A stretch of 64,000 nucleotides of DNA from Halobacteriovoraceae bacterium. Lineage in GTDB: Bacteria > Bdellovibrionota > Bacteriovoracia > Bacteriovoracales > Bacteriovoracaceae. Shown here piece after piece: positions 42,309 to 50,905 of the stretch. The notes under the pieces are model-generated. The model searched no databases. It worked only from the letters and a program-made list of their open reading frames with translations, and was not told where the DNA came from. The stretch covers positions 186,001-250,000 of the forward strand of contig PASN01000014.1 of NCBI GenBank assembly GCA_002711995.1, in the 5' to 3' direction. The stretch's first letter is position 1; each line of letters starts with the position of its first letter. The position numbers and the translations under genes were made by a program.

Positions 42309-44426
42309 ATGTTGAACAACAAAAAAGAATTTACCATTAATTATGGTGGTAAAGAAGTAACACTTGAGACTGGCAGATTTGCTAAACAAGCTGACGGATC
42401 AGTATTCGTAACTTGTGGTGGAACCCAAGTTCTTGTAACTGTGGTTAGTGCTCATGAAGTGAAAGAAGGGCAGGACTTTTTTCCACTAATGGTTGATTAC
42501 AAAGAAAAGTTTCCTGCTGTAGGTAAATTTCTTGGCGGCTTCATGAAAAGAGAAGGTCGTCCTTCAAACGAAGAAATTCTTCTAATGAGAATGATCGATC
42601 GTCCACTAAGACCATTGTTCCCTGAAGGCTACCTTGCTGAGACAATCGTTATGGCACAGGTTCTTTCTTATGATGGCGAAAATGATCCAGAAGTTCTTGC
42701 TGGTCTTGGAACAACTGCGGCACTTGCTGTTTCCGATATCCCTTTCAATGGACCTGTAGGGTTCTGTAAAGTTGGAAAGATTGATGGAAAACTTGTTCTT
42801 AACCCAACTCGCGAGCAGATGGAAAACACTGACATTGAGCTTGTTCTTGCAGCCTCTAAAAACGCCATCTTAATGGTAGAGGGTGAGGCCAACGAAGTTT
42901 CTGAAGAAGAAATGATGGAAGCTCTTAAATTTGGCCACGAATCAATTAAAGAATTCTGCGACCTACTTGAAACTATGGCGAAAGAAGCTGGTAAACCAAA
43001 AAGAGATTGGGATCAGCCTGTTGCAAATGAAAAGCTTAATGAAAAAATGAACGACTATAAGCAAGACGTTCTTGAAGCACTAAAAATTAACGAAAAACTT
43101 CAAAGATCAGCTGCTATCAAGAAGCTTACTAAGAAAGTCGCTGGTGATATCGAAGCAAACAGAGAAGCCTTTGGCGTTTCTGAAAACGATAGTGCTGGAG
43201 CTGCCGCATACCAAGGTGTTGACGCTCTTGTTTACAGCATTATGAGAAATGACATTCTTGACAACGGCAACCGTATCGCTGGTAGAGCTCTTACTGAAGT
43301 TCGTGAAATCGAAACTGAAGTAAGTGTACTTGAAAAACCACACGGATCATCTTTGTTCACTAGAGGTGAGACTCAAGTTCTTGCCACTGCCACTGTTGGT
43401 GGTAAAGAAGGTGAGCAAATGAAAGATAGCATCTATGGCATTTCTTATGAGAACTTCTACCTTCACTATACATTTGCTCCATATTCTGTTGGCGAGGCCA
43501 GAGGATATAGAGGTGTTGGCCGTAGAGAAGTTGGTCACGGAAACCTTGCTGAAAGAGCATTGAAGAAAATGATGCCGGACGCTTCTGAATTTCCATACAC
43601 TGTAAGAGTTAATTGTGAAGTTACAGAGTCCAACGGTTCAAGCTCCATGGGATCTGTATGTTCAGGTTCAATGGCCTTGATGGATGCTGGTGTACCTCTT
43701 AAAAAGCCAGTTGCAGGTGTTGCAATGGGTCTTATTAAAGATGGAGACAAGTTTCAAGTTCTTACCGACATCCTTGGTGATGAAGACCACTTAGGAGATA
43801 TGGACTTTAAAGTTGCTGGAACAACCGACGGTATTACAGCAATTCAAATGGATATCAAGATTGAAGGTATCACTAACGAGATCTTCTCTAAAGCAATGGC
43901 ACAGGCCAAAGAGGGAAGACTACATATCCTTGGAGAAATGGCGAAAACTATTTCTGCAGCGAGACCTGAGTTTAAGGAAGGTGTTCCTCAAATCAAAAGC
44001 ACTCAGATTCCTAAGGACAAAATTGGTGCTCTTATTGGTCCTGGTGGAAAGAACATCAAGGCTATTCAGGAAGAGTACAATGTTTCCATCGAAATTACTG
44101 AAGAAGGTATGGTTAAAACATTGGGAACTGATCCATTGGTTCTTGATGAAGTTAACAACCTTATTGATATGCAAATTAACGGTCCAAAGATTGATGCTGT
44201 ATACAACGCAAAAGTTGTTACCATTAAAGAATATGGAGCGTTTGTTGACATCGCCACAGGTATCTCCGGTCTTGTTCACGTAAGTGAATTTGCTGATGAG
44301 AGAGTTCAAGACGTTAACGAATATGTAAGCGAAGGCGACATGATTGACGTTAAAGTTCTTGAAATCGACAGATTTGGCAAAATCAAGTTGTCTGCAAAGG
44401 CAGTTAAGCCACTGACTAAAAAGTAA
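42309..44426 (+). CDS. pnp: Polyribonucleotide nucleotidyltransferase (PNPase)
   Basis: This 705-residue phosphorolytic 3'-5' exonuclease starts at ATG 42309, 6 bases after AAGGAG; the upstream extension from 42276 is not needed. The first RNase PH core has GFMKREGRPSNEEILLMRMI and DRPLRPLFPEGY. The second core has SLFTRGETQVLATATVGG, YAPYSVGE-type FAPYSVGEARGYRG and GSVCSGSMALMDAGVPLKKP. DILGDEDHLGDMDFKVAGT carries the catalytic Asp residues. A KH domain (GALIGPGGKNIKAIQE) and an S1 domain (AKVVTIKEYGAFVDI) complete it. All parts are intact. Ala codons here favour GCT, as in a highly expressed gene. Confidence 0.97.
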   Translation: MLNNKKEFTINYGGKEVTLETGRFAKQADGSVFVTCGGTQVLVTVVSAHEVKEGQDFFPLMVDYKEKFPAVGKFLGGFMKREGRPSNEEILLMRMIDRPLRPLFPEGYLAETIVMAQVLSYDGENDPEVLAGLGTTAALAVSDIPFNGPVGFCKVGKIDGKLVLNPTREQMENTDIELVLAASKNAILMVEGEANEVSEEEMMEALKFGHESIKEFCDLLETMAKEAGKPKRDWDQPVANEKLNEKMNDYKQDVLEALKINEKLQRSAAIKKLTKKVAGDIEANREAFGVSENDSAGAAAYQGVDALVYSIMRNDILDNGNRIAGRALTEVREIETEVSVLEKPHGSSLFTRGETQVLATATVGGKEGEQMKDSIYGISYENFYLHYTFAPYSVGEARGYRGVGRREVGHGNLAERALKKMMPDASEFPYTVRVNCEVTESNGSSSMGSVCSGSMALMDAGVPLKKPVAGVAMGLIKDGDKFQVLTDILGDEDHLGDMDFKVAGTTDGITAIQMDIKIEGITNEIFSKAMAQAKEGRLHILGEMAKTISAARPEFKEGVPQIKSTQIPKDKIGALIGPGGKNIKAIQEEYNVSIEITEEGMVKTLGTDPLVLDEVNNLIDMQINGPKIDAVYNAKVVTIKEYGAFVDIATGISGLVHVSEFADERVQDVNEYVSEGDMIDVKVLEIDRFGKIKLSAKAVKPLTKK

Positions 44427-44436
44427 TTTTTCGTCA

Positions 44437-45696
44437 ATGACTAAAGTCAAGTCTACCGAAATTATCAAATCTTTTGAAAAGGGACCTGTTCGCAGGTCTC
44501 TTTTTAGTAATGGCGCGGTCACTTTATTCCATCAGTTCAAAGGAATGGAGTCTGCTTGTGCCAACCTCTACATCCTTGCAGGTTCAATTTTTGAAAAGCC
44601 TAGTGAGCATGGTATTGCCCATGTCATAGAGCATATGCTTTTTAAAGAGGAGAAAACGAACTCTGTGGTAAGGGATATGGAGAAAGAAGGGGCCCAAATT
44701 AACGCATATACCTACAAAGAGTATGTGTGTTTTGAACTGGAGTGCGCCGCTGTGAAGCTAGAGCGGTTTCTGCCCAAGTTTTTGTCTTTGTTTTTAAACC
44801 CAGTCTTTACAAAAAAAGATCTCGCTTTGGAGAAAAAGGTGATCTTGCAAGAGCTTCGAGAGGACAAAGATGACCACGAGACTGAAGGGTTGGAATATAT
44901 TTATAAGAAAAATTTTAAAGCACCTCTAGCTCACTCTATTGGCGGCAATATCAAGAATGTAAAATCATTCACCCCAGATGATTTAAGCAAGTTCTACAAG
45001 AAGTACTACACTCCAAATAGAATGGTTTTGTCAGTTGTGAGTGGGAGAAAGTTTTCAAAACTTGAGAGCATTTTCTGCTCACAATTTAAAGAGACGACTT
45101 CACGCAAACCTTTTAGAATTAAAAATAAACTTCGTTTTTCTGCCCTTGAGCATGTTAACTCAAAGCTCAAGAGGAAGATGGAAAGCTCCATCGTTTACTA
45201 CTCTTTCAATGGCGCAAGTATTTTTCACAAAGACTATTACACCTATATGGTTTTGGATGAATATTTATTCGGGGGAATGTCCTCTAAGCTATTTGTTGAG
45301 CTAAGAGAGAAAAGCGGACTTGTTTATGGTCTTGGCTCGGCGCTAAATAGCTACGCGGGGCAGGGCAATTATATAATGATTTTTAACACCCATAAGTCCA
45401 ACATTAGAAAGCTTCAAGCGCGGGTAGAGAGCGTTCTCACGGAATTTATAGACAAAGGACTTGATGAGGCCGAAGTTAAATCAATTAGGGACAGGGTCGC
45501 TCTTGGTTGGAAGCTTGGCTTTGATGATATGTTGGAGAGAAATGAGTATCTCGCCGAGCTTGAGATGCTGAATATGAAAGACTACAGTCTATCAACTCAA
45601 ACAAAAAGACTCGACGAAGTTGATTCAAAAAGCATGCAAGCTTTGGTAGAAAAGGTATTTAATAGCAAATACACCAAATTGGTGATGTCTTCTTAG
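44437..45696 (+). CDS. M16 family zinc peptidase
   Basis: This 419-residue M16 protein has the inverted zinc motif HVIEH at residues 62-66 in GIAHVIEHMLFK, followed by a downstream acidic stretch ILQELREDKDDHE that should supply the third ligand. The C-terminal domain has the partner-domain motif ELREKSGLVYGLGSAL with the conserved R and Y. No signal peptide is visible, so it is probably cytoplasmic, like Bacillus MlpA/YmxG, which also follows pnp in many genomes. It begins 10 bases after pnp and precedes dut, and is likely co-transcribed with both. Confidence 0.88.
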   Translation: MTKVKSTEIIKSFEKGPVRRSLFSNGAVTLFHQFKGMESACANLYILAGSIFEKPSEHGIAHVIEHMLFKEEKTNSVVRDMEKEGAQINAYTYKEYVCFELECAAVKLERFLPKFLSLFLNPVFTKKDLALEKKVILQELREDKDDHETEGLEYIYKKNFKAPLAHSIGGNIKNVKSFTPDDLSKFYKKYYTPNRMVLSVVSGRKFSKLESIFCSQFKETTSRKPFRIKNKLRFSALEHVNSKLKRKMESSIVYYSFNGASIFHKDYYTYMVLDEYLFGGMSSKLFVELREKSGLVYGLGSALNSYAGQGNYIMIFNTHKSNIRKLQARVESVLTEFIDKGLDEAEVKSIRDRVALGWKLGFDDMLERNEYLAELEMLNMKDYSLSTQTKRLDEVDSKSMQALVEKVFNSKYTKLVMSS

Positions 45697-45705
45697 GAGT
45701 TTTTT

Positions 45706-46161
45706 GTGCCTACCATAAAGATTAAGAAACTTGAAAATTACGACAATGAATTGCCTTTGCCTAAATATGAAACGGCTCAGGCCGCTGGAGCGGACGTTAG
45801 AGCTAGCCTGGGGCCAGGTGAAAGCATGGCCATAGCGCCTGGACAGAGAGTTCTAGTGCCTACTGGTATGGCCTTTGAAATAGAGCCAGGCTACGAAGTG
45901 CAGGTAAGGCCTAGAAGTGGCCTGAGCTTTAAAACTTCCCTAATGGTGGTAAATTCACCAGGGACGATCGACGCCGATTATAGAGGTGAAGTGAAAGTGA
46001 TCATAGGAAATATGGGCACCAAAGAAGAAGTCATAAACCACGGAGATAGAATTGCTCAGTTGGTGGTGGCACCGGTTCATCAAGCAACTTTTGAAACCGT
46101 TGAAGCTCTTGGTGAGACTGAAAGAGGGGCCGGAGGATTTGGCTCCACAGGGAAAAATTAA
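45706..46161 (+). CDS. dut: dUTP diphosphatase
   Basis: This 151-residue trimeric dUTPase starts at GTG 45706 after TAGGAG. The five motifs are in order: AAGADVRASL, RPRSGLSFK, VNSPGTIDADYRGEVKV, HGDRIAQLVV and the C-terminal ERGAGGFGSTG. It hydrolyses dUTP to dUMP and PPi, protecting DNA from uracil and feeding thymidylate synthesis. Length and motif spacing are standard and no residue is missing. Confidence 0.96.
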   Translation: MPTIKIKKLENYDNELPLPKYETAQAAGADVRASLGPGESMAIAPGQRVLVPTGMAFEIEPGYEVQVRPRSGLSFKTSLMVVNSPGTIDADYRGEVKVIIGNMGTKEEVINHGDRIAQLVVAPVHQATFETVEALGETERGAGGFGSTGKN

Positions 46162-46179
46162 TAATTTTAAGGAGATATC

Positions 46180-46464
46180 ATGGACAAGACAATTCAGTAC
46201 GACAAAACAAGCAACAAGGAAGAAGCATACGAGGCCGTAAAGAAGGCCATAACTCCTGAAACCATCGCTAAATTTAAAGTTTCAGCAGACCTTAATTATA
46301 AGGATGCTGACAAGAAAATCTTGGCCAAAGGCAAGGGCTTTGAGTTAAAGATTGATTTTATGGATGATCAGCTTAGCATCGACCTCTCTTTGTCATTTAT
46401 GCTTAAGCCGTTCAAACCAAAAATCATTGAAGGACTCGAGAAGCAATTAGTGAGAATCGTTTAA
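46180..46464 (+). CDS. Small protein resembling polyhydroxyalkanoate-system (PHA_gran_rgn) family
   Basis: This 94-residue protein starts at ATG 46180 after AAGGAGATATC. The second half, AKGKGFELKIDFMDDQLSID followed by LSLSFMLKPFKPKIIEGLEK, resembles the C-terminal strand-strand-helix of the PHA_gran_rgn family (short proteins ending ...LGFLLRPFKxxIExxL). The first half is a helix and strand. No PHA synthesis gene is in the window, so the name reflects similarity only. Its stop abuts the start of the ferredoxin gene. Confidence 0.5.
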   Translation: MDKTIQYDKTSNKEEAYEAVKKAITPETIAKFKVSADLNYKDADKKILAKGKGFELKIDFMDDQLSIDLSLSFMLKPFKPKIIEGLEKQLVRIV

Positions 46465-46908
46465 ATGCCTAAAATTAAGCTATTGCCGCAAAACACATTG
46501 GTTGATGTCAGCGAAGACAAGGATTTATATTCCGAACTGAAAGAAAAAGGAATCCATATAAATTCGACATGTGGCGGTTGTGCAAGTTGTGCTAAATGCA
46601 TTATTACAGTTGTTGAAGGTGAAGAGAATTTGAATGAGATTCCTTTTGAGGAGAAACAACTTCTTGGAAACGTATTCCATATAACCAAGGAGCGCTTGGC
46701 CTGTCAGGTGAAAGCAAGCGGTCCTGCAACAATAGATATCAGTATGCACGAACAAACTAAATCAAAGCCAGTTATCAAAAGACGTAAGAAAGAAGACGTC
46801 TCAAAAATGATCGAAGAGAGAAAAGAAAAAAGAAAAGAACGGCCAAAAAAATTAGGTGGGGGGAGAAAGCCTAAGGCCTTTGACTTTAGAGAAGATAAGG
46901 AGAGTTAA
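46465..46908 (+). CDS. 2Fe-2S ferredoxin-like protein with basic C-terminal tail
   Basis: This 147-residue protein begins with a plant-type 2Fe-2S ferredoxin fold of about 95 residues. The cysteine pattern is NSTCGGCASCAKC (about residues 33-45), with the fourth ligand in KERLACQVKA. A Lys/Arg-rich tail (about 105-147, SKMIEERKEKRKERPKKLGG) is unusual and could bind nucleic acid or a partner. The start codon directly follows the preceding stop. It would carry electrons in the cytoplasm; the partner is unknown. Confidence 0.82.
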   Translation: MPKIKLLPQNTLVDVSEDKDLYSELKEKGIHINSTCGGCASCAKCIITVVEGEENLNEIPFEEKQLLGNVFHITKERLACQVKASGPATIDISMHEQTKSKPVIKRRKKEDVSKMIEERKEKRKERPKKLGGGRKPKAFDFREDKES

Positions 46909-46910
46909 AG

Positions 46911-48344
46911 ATGAGCAACACCACAACCACCACCGCCGATGCGAAAGCCTCGACCGGATTTCCCTCACAGATCAAGTACATTGTATGGAACGAAGCATGT
47001 GAAAGGTACAGCTACTATGGAATGAGATCGATTCTTGTAATCTTTCTAGTTCAGTACCTAATGATGTCCAAAGCGGACGCCACGGCTGACTACCATATAT
47101 TTGCTGGCGCCTGTTATTTGTTTCCAGTTCTTGGAGCATACATTTCTGACCGCTTCTGGGGAAAGTACAAAACCATTCTATGGCTTTCACTCGTATATTG
47201 TCTTGGTCACTTATTCCTAGCGCTCTTTGAGCATGACAAGACTGGTTTTTATTGGGGTCTTGGACTTATTGCTCTTGGTTCCGGAGGGATTAAGCCATGT
47301 GTTTCAGCTCACGTTGGAGATCAGTTTAAACCAAGTCAAAAAGACGCTTTGAAGAAAGTTTTCGATCTTTTCTACTGGATGATTAACTTTGGTTCTTTCT
47401 TCTCAACTATGATCACTCCTTGGACTTTAGAACACTATGGCCCAGGAATCGCTTTTGGTATTCCAGGTATCCTGATGGCGATCGCCACATTTATCTTCTG
47501 GCTTGGAAGAAATGAGTTTGTTCATATTCCGCCAACTGGCAAACAAGAGCACGGAACTGGAAGAGTTTTATTGTCTGCAATTAAGAACTTTGGCCAAAGA
47601 GGGGACCAAGGTATTCTTGGTGGCGCTCTAAAAGATCACCCTAAAAAAGATGTTGAGGCCGTTAAAGCCGCACTTGATGTAGGTAAGATCTTCATTGCTG
47701 TAACTATCTTTTGGGCCTTGTTTGACCAACACGGATCATCTTGGGTTCTTCAAGCAAAAGAGATGGTGCTTGATGTAAATTTTCTTGGATGGGAGACAAA
47801 ACTTCTTCCTTCTCAGATTCCAGCTCTGAACCCAATTATGGTCATGGCGCTGATTCCTATATTCACTTTTGGTGTGTATCCGTTTATTGAGAAGAAACTT
47901 GGCATTGCCATGACTCCTCTTAGAAGAATGGGAGCCGGGATGTTTGTTACTTCATTAAGTTTTGTTTTCGTGGCAATCTTTCAATACCTTCTAGATGGTG
48001 GAACTCCAGTAAGTGTTTTATGGCAAGTTGTTCCTTACCTGGTCATCACAATGGCAGAGGTAATGGTTTCCATTACAGGCCTTGAATTCGCTTATACTCA
48101 AGCGCCAAGAAGCATGAAATCCACAATCATGAGTATGTGGCTTTTAACAGTGTTCTTTGGAAACATGATCACTGCATACATCGCAAAGATCAACGTTTTT
48201 GAGGGTGGAAACTTCTTTATGTTCTTCGCCATTCTAATGGCAGCGTTTGGAGTTGTGTTCGCATTGATTGCGAAGAACTACCAAGTGAAAGACTTTATGG
48301 AAGACGGTGATGTCGCTGTAAATCCTGAGAATGAACTAAACTAG
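46911..48344 (+). CDS. POT-family proton-dependent oligopeptide transporter
   Basis: This 477-residue inner-membrane transporter has about 12-14 hydrophobic helices. The first helix carries the POT signature IVWNEACERYSYYGMRSILV, containing ExxER and YYGMR, used for proton and peptide coupling. It is followed by FAGACYLFPVLGAYISDRFW and the loop GGIKPCVSAHVGDQF, the second POT signature region. It imports di- and tripeptides with protons, which suits a protein-consuming heterotroph or predator. AAGGAG lies upstream. It ends the pnp-to-POT gene run, with a terminator 14 bases beyond. Confidence 0.93.
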   Translation: MSNTTTTTADAKASTGFPSQIKYIVWNEACERYSYYGMRSILVIFLVQYLMMSKADATADYHIFAGACYLFPVLGAYISDRFWGKYKTILWLSLVYCLGHLFLALFEHDKTGFYWGLGLIALGSGGIKPCVSAHVGDQFKPSQKDALKKVFDLFYWMINFGSFFSTMITPWTLEHYGPGIAFGIPGILMAIATFIFWLGRNEFVHIPPTGKQEHGTGRVLLSAIKNFGQRGDQGILGGALKDHPKKDVEAVKAALDVGKIFIAVTIFWALFDQHGSSWVLQAKEMVLDVNFLGWETKLLPSQIPALNPIMVMALIPIFTFGVYPFIEKKLGIAMTPLRRMGAGMFVTSLSFVFVAIFQYLLDGGTPVSVLWQVVPYLVITMAEVMVSITGLEFAYTQAPRSMKSTIMSMWLLTVFFGNMITAYIAKINVFEGGNFFMFFAILMAAFGVVFALIAKNYQVKDFMEDGDVAVNPENELN

Positions 48345-48357
48345 TTTTAGAAATATC

Positions 48358-48385
48358 AAGGCCCTCTTTCGAGGGCCTTTTTTTT
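48358..48385 (+). terminator. Rho-independent terminator after the POT gene
   Basis: AAGGCCCTC (48358-48366) pairs with GAGGGCCTT (48371-48379) around TTTC and is followed by six T residues. It also lies just beyond the stop of the convergent lipoprotein gene. It is one of the AAGGCC-stem hairpins in this window. Confidence 0.9.
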
Positions 48386-48388
48386 GCC

Positions 48389-49867
48389 TTAAAGTTTCTG
48401 TCCAGGGAAGGGACTTGATCCACCAACCGCTTCAAAGTAATTCACAGTTTCTAAACAAGCACCTGGTGTTGTGTCGAATACAGAGTTGGCGTCAAAGAAG
48501 TCATCCCAGTCTGTAATGTCGTTCCATGGTGTGCCATCAATGTTTGATTGTGAAGAGTCAATATATTGTGTAAGAGCGTCATAGTCACTTATATATTGCA
48601 TAATTGTTTCTGCGTTAGTTGGATACTTTCTATCCCACTCTCGTATGTGAAGTCTTATCTGAGCTTTCACATCATATGCCGCATCCAAACATTTGAAGCT
48701 GTAGTATGCTGATGTTGAGTAAACACTTCTGAATGGATTTTCCGTCCATGAAACAGCATCTCTTTCTCTAATATTTGCAGATCCAGACGCAAGGTTTTGT
48801 TCTGAGCCCAATCTGTTCAAGCTTAATGTCTTTGATAAAACAGGACTATAGGCAGTGGTGTTAAACTGTTCAATATTGTCACCCTCAAAGAAAGTGGTCC
48901 AGTCATCTGTTGAGTCAGGCTCACAGGTGTTTTCATTCGCCATAAACCTTGAGAAACTAGCGATATATCTATTGTCCGATGGTCCTGTCGCAAAGTCCCT
49001 AGAGGTTGGAGCTGCAATTTCAAATGACTCTGATATCGCTGAAAGATCCAAGTTCCCATAAATTCTAGTCGTGGCATTTCCTTCGCTAAAAAAGTCTTTC
49101 GCAGGGCCACCAATACAGTTTAAATGGTCGCCACCACAGTCAGTTTCAATTGAGTCTACTGCGACCGCATCGAAAGTAGGACCTGTTCGGCAAACATCCT
49201 CGGTTGTGGGGTCAGTATCATGATCCCAAAGGTCATCCAATTCTAAAGTAATTGTGGTTATAGTGCCTTCATCACAATTTTCGCCATAAGGAGTTGTGGA
49301 GTAGTCAAAATTACATGTAGGCGCCTCAATAATTTGTCCACCTAAGTGAGCTGTTGTCGATCCTGTGTTTGGACCTGAGCCATCGTCAAATTCTTCCCAA
49401 GTCGTCCCACATAAAGTTGAACATTGGTCATCCTCACAGGTAATTTCATAAACGGTCTTTTGTGTATCGCCCACTGGTTGCTCAAAAAAACGAAGGGGAG
49501 TGTATGAATAGTACTCGCACATGTCAGCTGAGGCCTCAAAAGTAAACTTTGCTCCATTATGATAAAGGTCCAGCTCTTGAACCTCTAAAACACAATCTTG
49601 AGTGTAGACAGAGCTTGATCTGGTGTAATCATCGGCGTCAAAACCACCTGTTGGCTCCTTTAATTCACAAGGCTGGTCACCTGCACCACCTTGGTGAAGG
49701 TAAAAGCTCATGTTCTTATCCATGTCATGCTTAAGTCTTAACGACTTTGTCTCAGTTGTAGAGGTTTGGGAGCTTTTTGAATTTTTTAATTCTTCAGCAA
49801 CTTCCTCCGTACAACCTGCAACCAGGCCTACAATGAACATCATTAGAAGCTTTTTAGAGTGTTTCAT
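48389..49867 (-). CDS. Large cysteine-containing lipoprotein
   Basis: This 492-residue protein has the signal MKHSKKLLMMFIVGLVAGC with the lipobox VAGC at residue 19. The mature part is acidic, rich in Asp/Thr/Ser, with many paired cysteines (for example CEDDQCSTLCGTTW, CNFDYSTTPYGENC, ETDCGGDHLNCIGG). It is a probable surface or periplasmic disulphide-rich protein. No family was recognised. It shares its terminator with the POT gene and is divergent from the gene at 50048. Confidence 0.72.
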   Translation of the reverse strand: MKHSKKLLMMFIVGLVAGCTEEVAEELKNSKSSQTSTTETKSLRLKHDMDKNMSFYLHQGGAGDQPCELKEPTGGFDADDYTRSSSVYTQDCVLEVQELDLYHNGAKFTFEASADMCEYYSYTPLRFFEQPVGDTQKTVYEITCEDDQCSTLCGTTWEEFDDGSGPNTGSTTAHLGGQIIEAPTCNFDYSTTPYGENCDEGTITTITLELDDLWDHDTDPTTEDVCRTGPTFDAVAVDSIETDCGGDHLNCIGGPAKDFFSEGNATTRIYGNLDLSAISESFEIAAPTSRDFATGPSDNRYIASFSRFMANENTCEPDSTDDWTTFFEGDNIEQFNTTAYSPVLSKTLSLNRLGSEQNLASGSANIRERDAVSWTENPFRSVYSTSAYYSFKCLDAAYDVKAQIRLHIREWDRKYPTNAETIMQYISDYDALTQYIDSSQSNIDGTPWNDITDWDDFFDANSVFDTTPGACLETVNYFEAVGGSSPFPGQKL

Positions 49868-49940
49868 GTCTTTTCCTTATAAAGTTCTCTATTCCACTCA
49901 TCGGATACAAAAAAAATTCATTTAAAAGTAATTCAATCTA

Positions 49941-49966
49941 TTTTACCGTACACCGAGTACGTAAAA
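49941..49966. promoter_or_regulatory. Imperfect inverted repeat in divergent promoter region
   Basis: TTTTACCGTAC (49941-49951) and GTACGTAAAA (49957-49966) are complementary except for one extra C, with a 5-base spacer. The site lies between the lipoprotein gene (start 49867) and the exported protein gene (start 50048), where a shared operator would be expected. The regulator is unknown. No other structure is evident in the 180-base gap. Confidence 0.35.
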
Positions 49967-50047
49967 ACAGCTACTTACCGTCTCTGGACAGAAAACTGAA
50001 TAATTTCAAACTGTTATTTTCATAAATTTCATTTAAAATATTATTAA

Positions 50048-50905
50048 ATGACTCAATTTAAGAATGTGTTCCTATTCATCGCCACTTTTATGTGGCTCCT
50101 TACAAGTGCTAAAGCTGCTCAATGGGCAAGGGTTTCAGCTGAAAAGGCCATAATTTACTCTGATGTGGAGATGAGCTCTCCAATTGGATTTCTAAAAAGA
50201 GGTCAAAAGTTGAGGGTTGGGGATGTTCCTAGAAATAAAGGCAGGGTGTTGCCTACTGTGTATAAAGAAAGAGTTGTTTTTGTAAAAACCACCGACATCC
50301 AAACAAATAAGAATCAGGCCGTGGTTAAAACCGCCTCAATGAGAATCAAAGATCAGATTGAAAGAAAGAGTCGAGAGAGTCTGATCGCTGTGGGAGCAAA
50401 CGGTCTGGCCTCAACAATCGACGATCCGGACGCTTTACCTGGGTCTCCCGATAGCTATGTTTTTTCTGGGCTTGGAGTGCAAGGGGTTATTAGAGAATTC
50501 GATAGCCCAAAGGCACTGCTTCTCAATATGAGTTACCTACAAGCAACTGAAGACACCCGCTCAATTGAAACATTTTTAATAGGAGTGGATCAGGCGTATA
50601 GATTTATTAATTTAGAAAAGTATGACATGAGCGCTTTCGCAGGAGTGCTAGTATCCCCTTACTCTCAGTATGAAATAGATAATCAATTTAAGGTAAACGG
50701 CTATGGAGCTGGTGTTGAGGTTGGCATAAACTCTCTTGTTAAACTAGGACGCACTGTTGGGATTTTACTAGAGGCCAAGTATCAGTACCTTAAATTCTTT
50801 GGCTTTGATCTGCCTGAATCCACAACGAACATCACTGTTCAAGAAGACTTTTCTCCAAGCATTTTTGGGCCAAGCTTTGGGGCCTTCTTAAGCTTTAGCT
50901 TCTAA
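50048..50905 (+). CDS. Exported protein with SH3-like N-terminus and predicted beta-barrel
   Basis: This 285-residue protein has a signal peptide (MTQFKNVFLFIATFMWLLTS, then AKAA). Residues 25-85 look like a bacterial SH3-type domain (ARVSAEKAIIYSDVEMSSPI, FLKRGQKLRVGDVPRNKGRV, ERVVFVKTTDI). From about residue 125 amphipathic strands continue to a terminal Phe (FGAFLSFSF), as in outer-membrane barrels. It may tether the outer membrane to the cell wall (inference). Its stop overlaps the convergent C45 gene by the four bases CTAA. Confidence 0.62.
   Translation: MTQFKNVFLFIATFMWLLTSAKAAQWARVSAEKAIIYSDVEMSSPIGFLKRGQKLRVGDVPRNKGRVLPTVYKERVVFVKTTDIQTNKNQAVVKTASMRIKDQIERKSRESLIAVGANGLASTIDDPDALPGSPDSYVFSGLGVQGVIREFDSPKALLLNMSYLQATEDTRSIETFLIGVDQAYRFINLEKYDMSAFAGVLVSPYSQYEIDNQFKVNGYGAGVEVGINSLVKLGRTVGILLEAKYQYLKFFGFDLPESTTNITVQEDFSPSIFGPSFGAFLSFSF

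Noticed and set aside
43920-44522. 200-residue minus-strand frame opposite the end of pnp
   Set aside because: It overlaps the KH and S1 domains of PNPase and the next gene start; no independent support.
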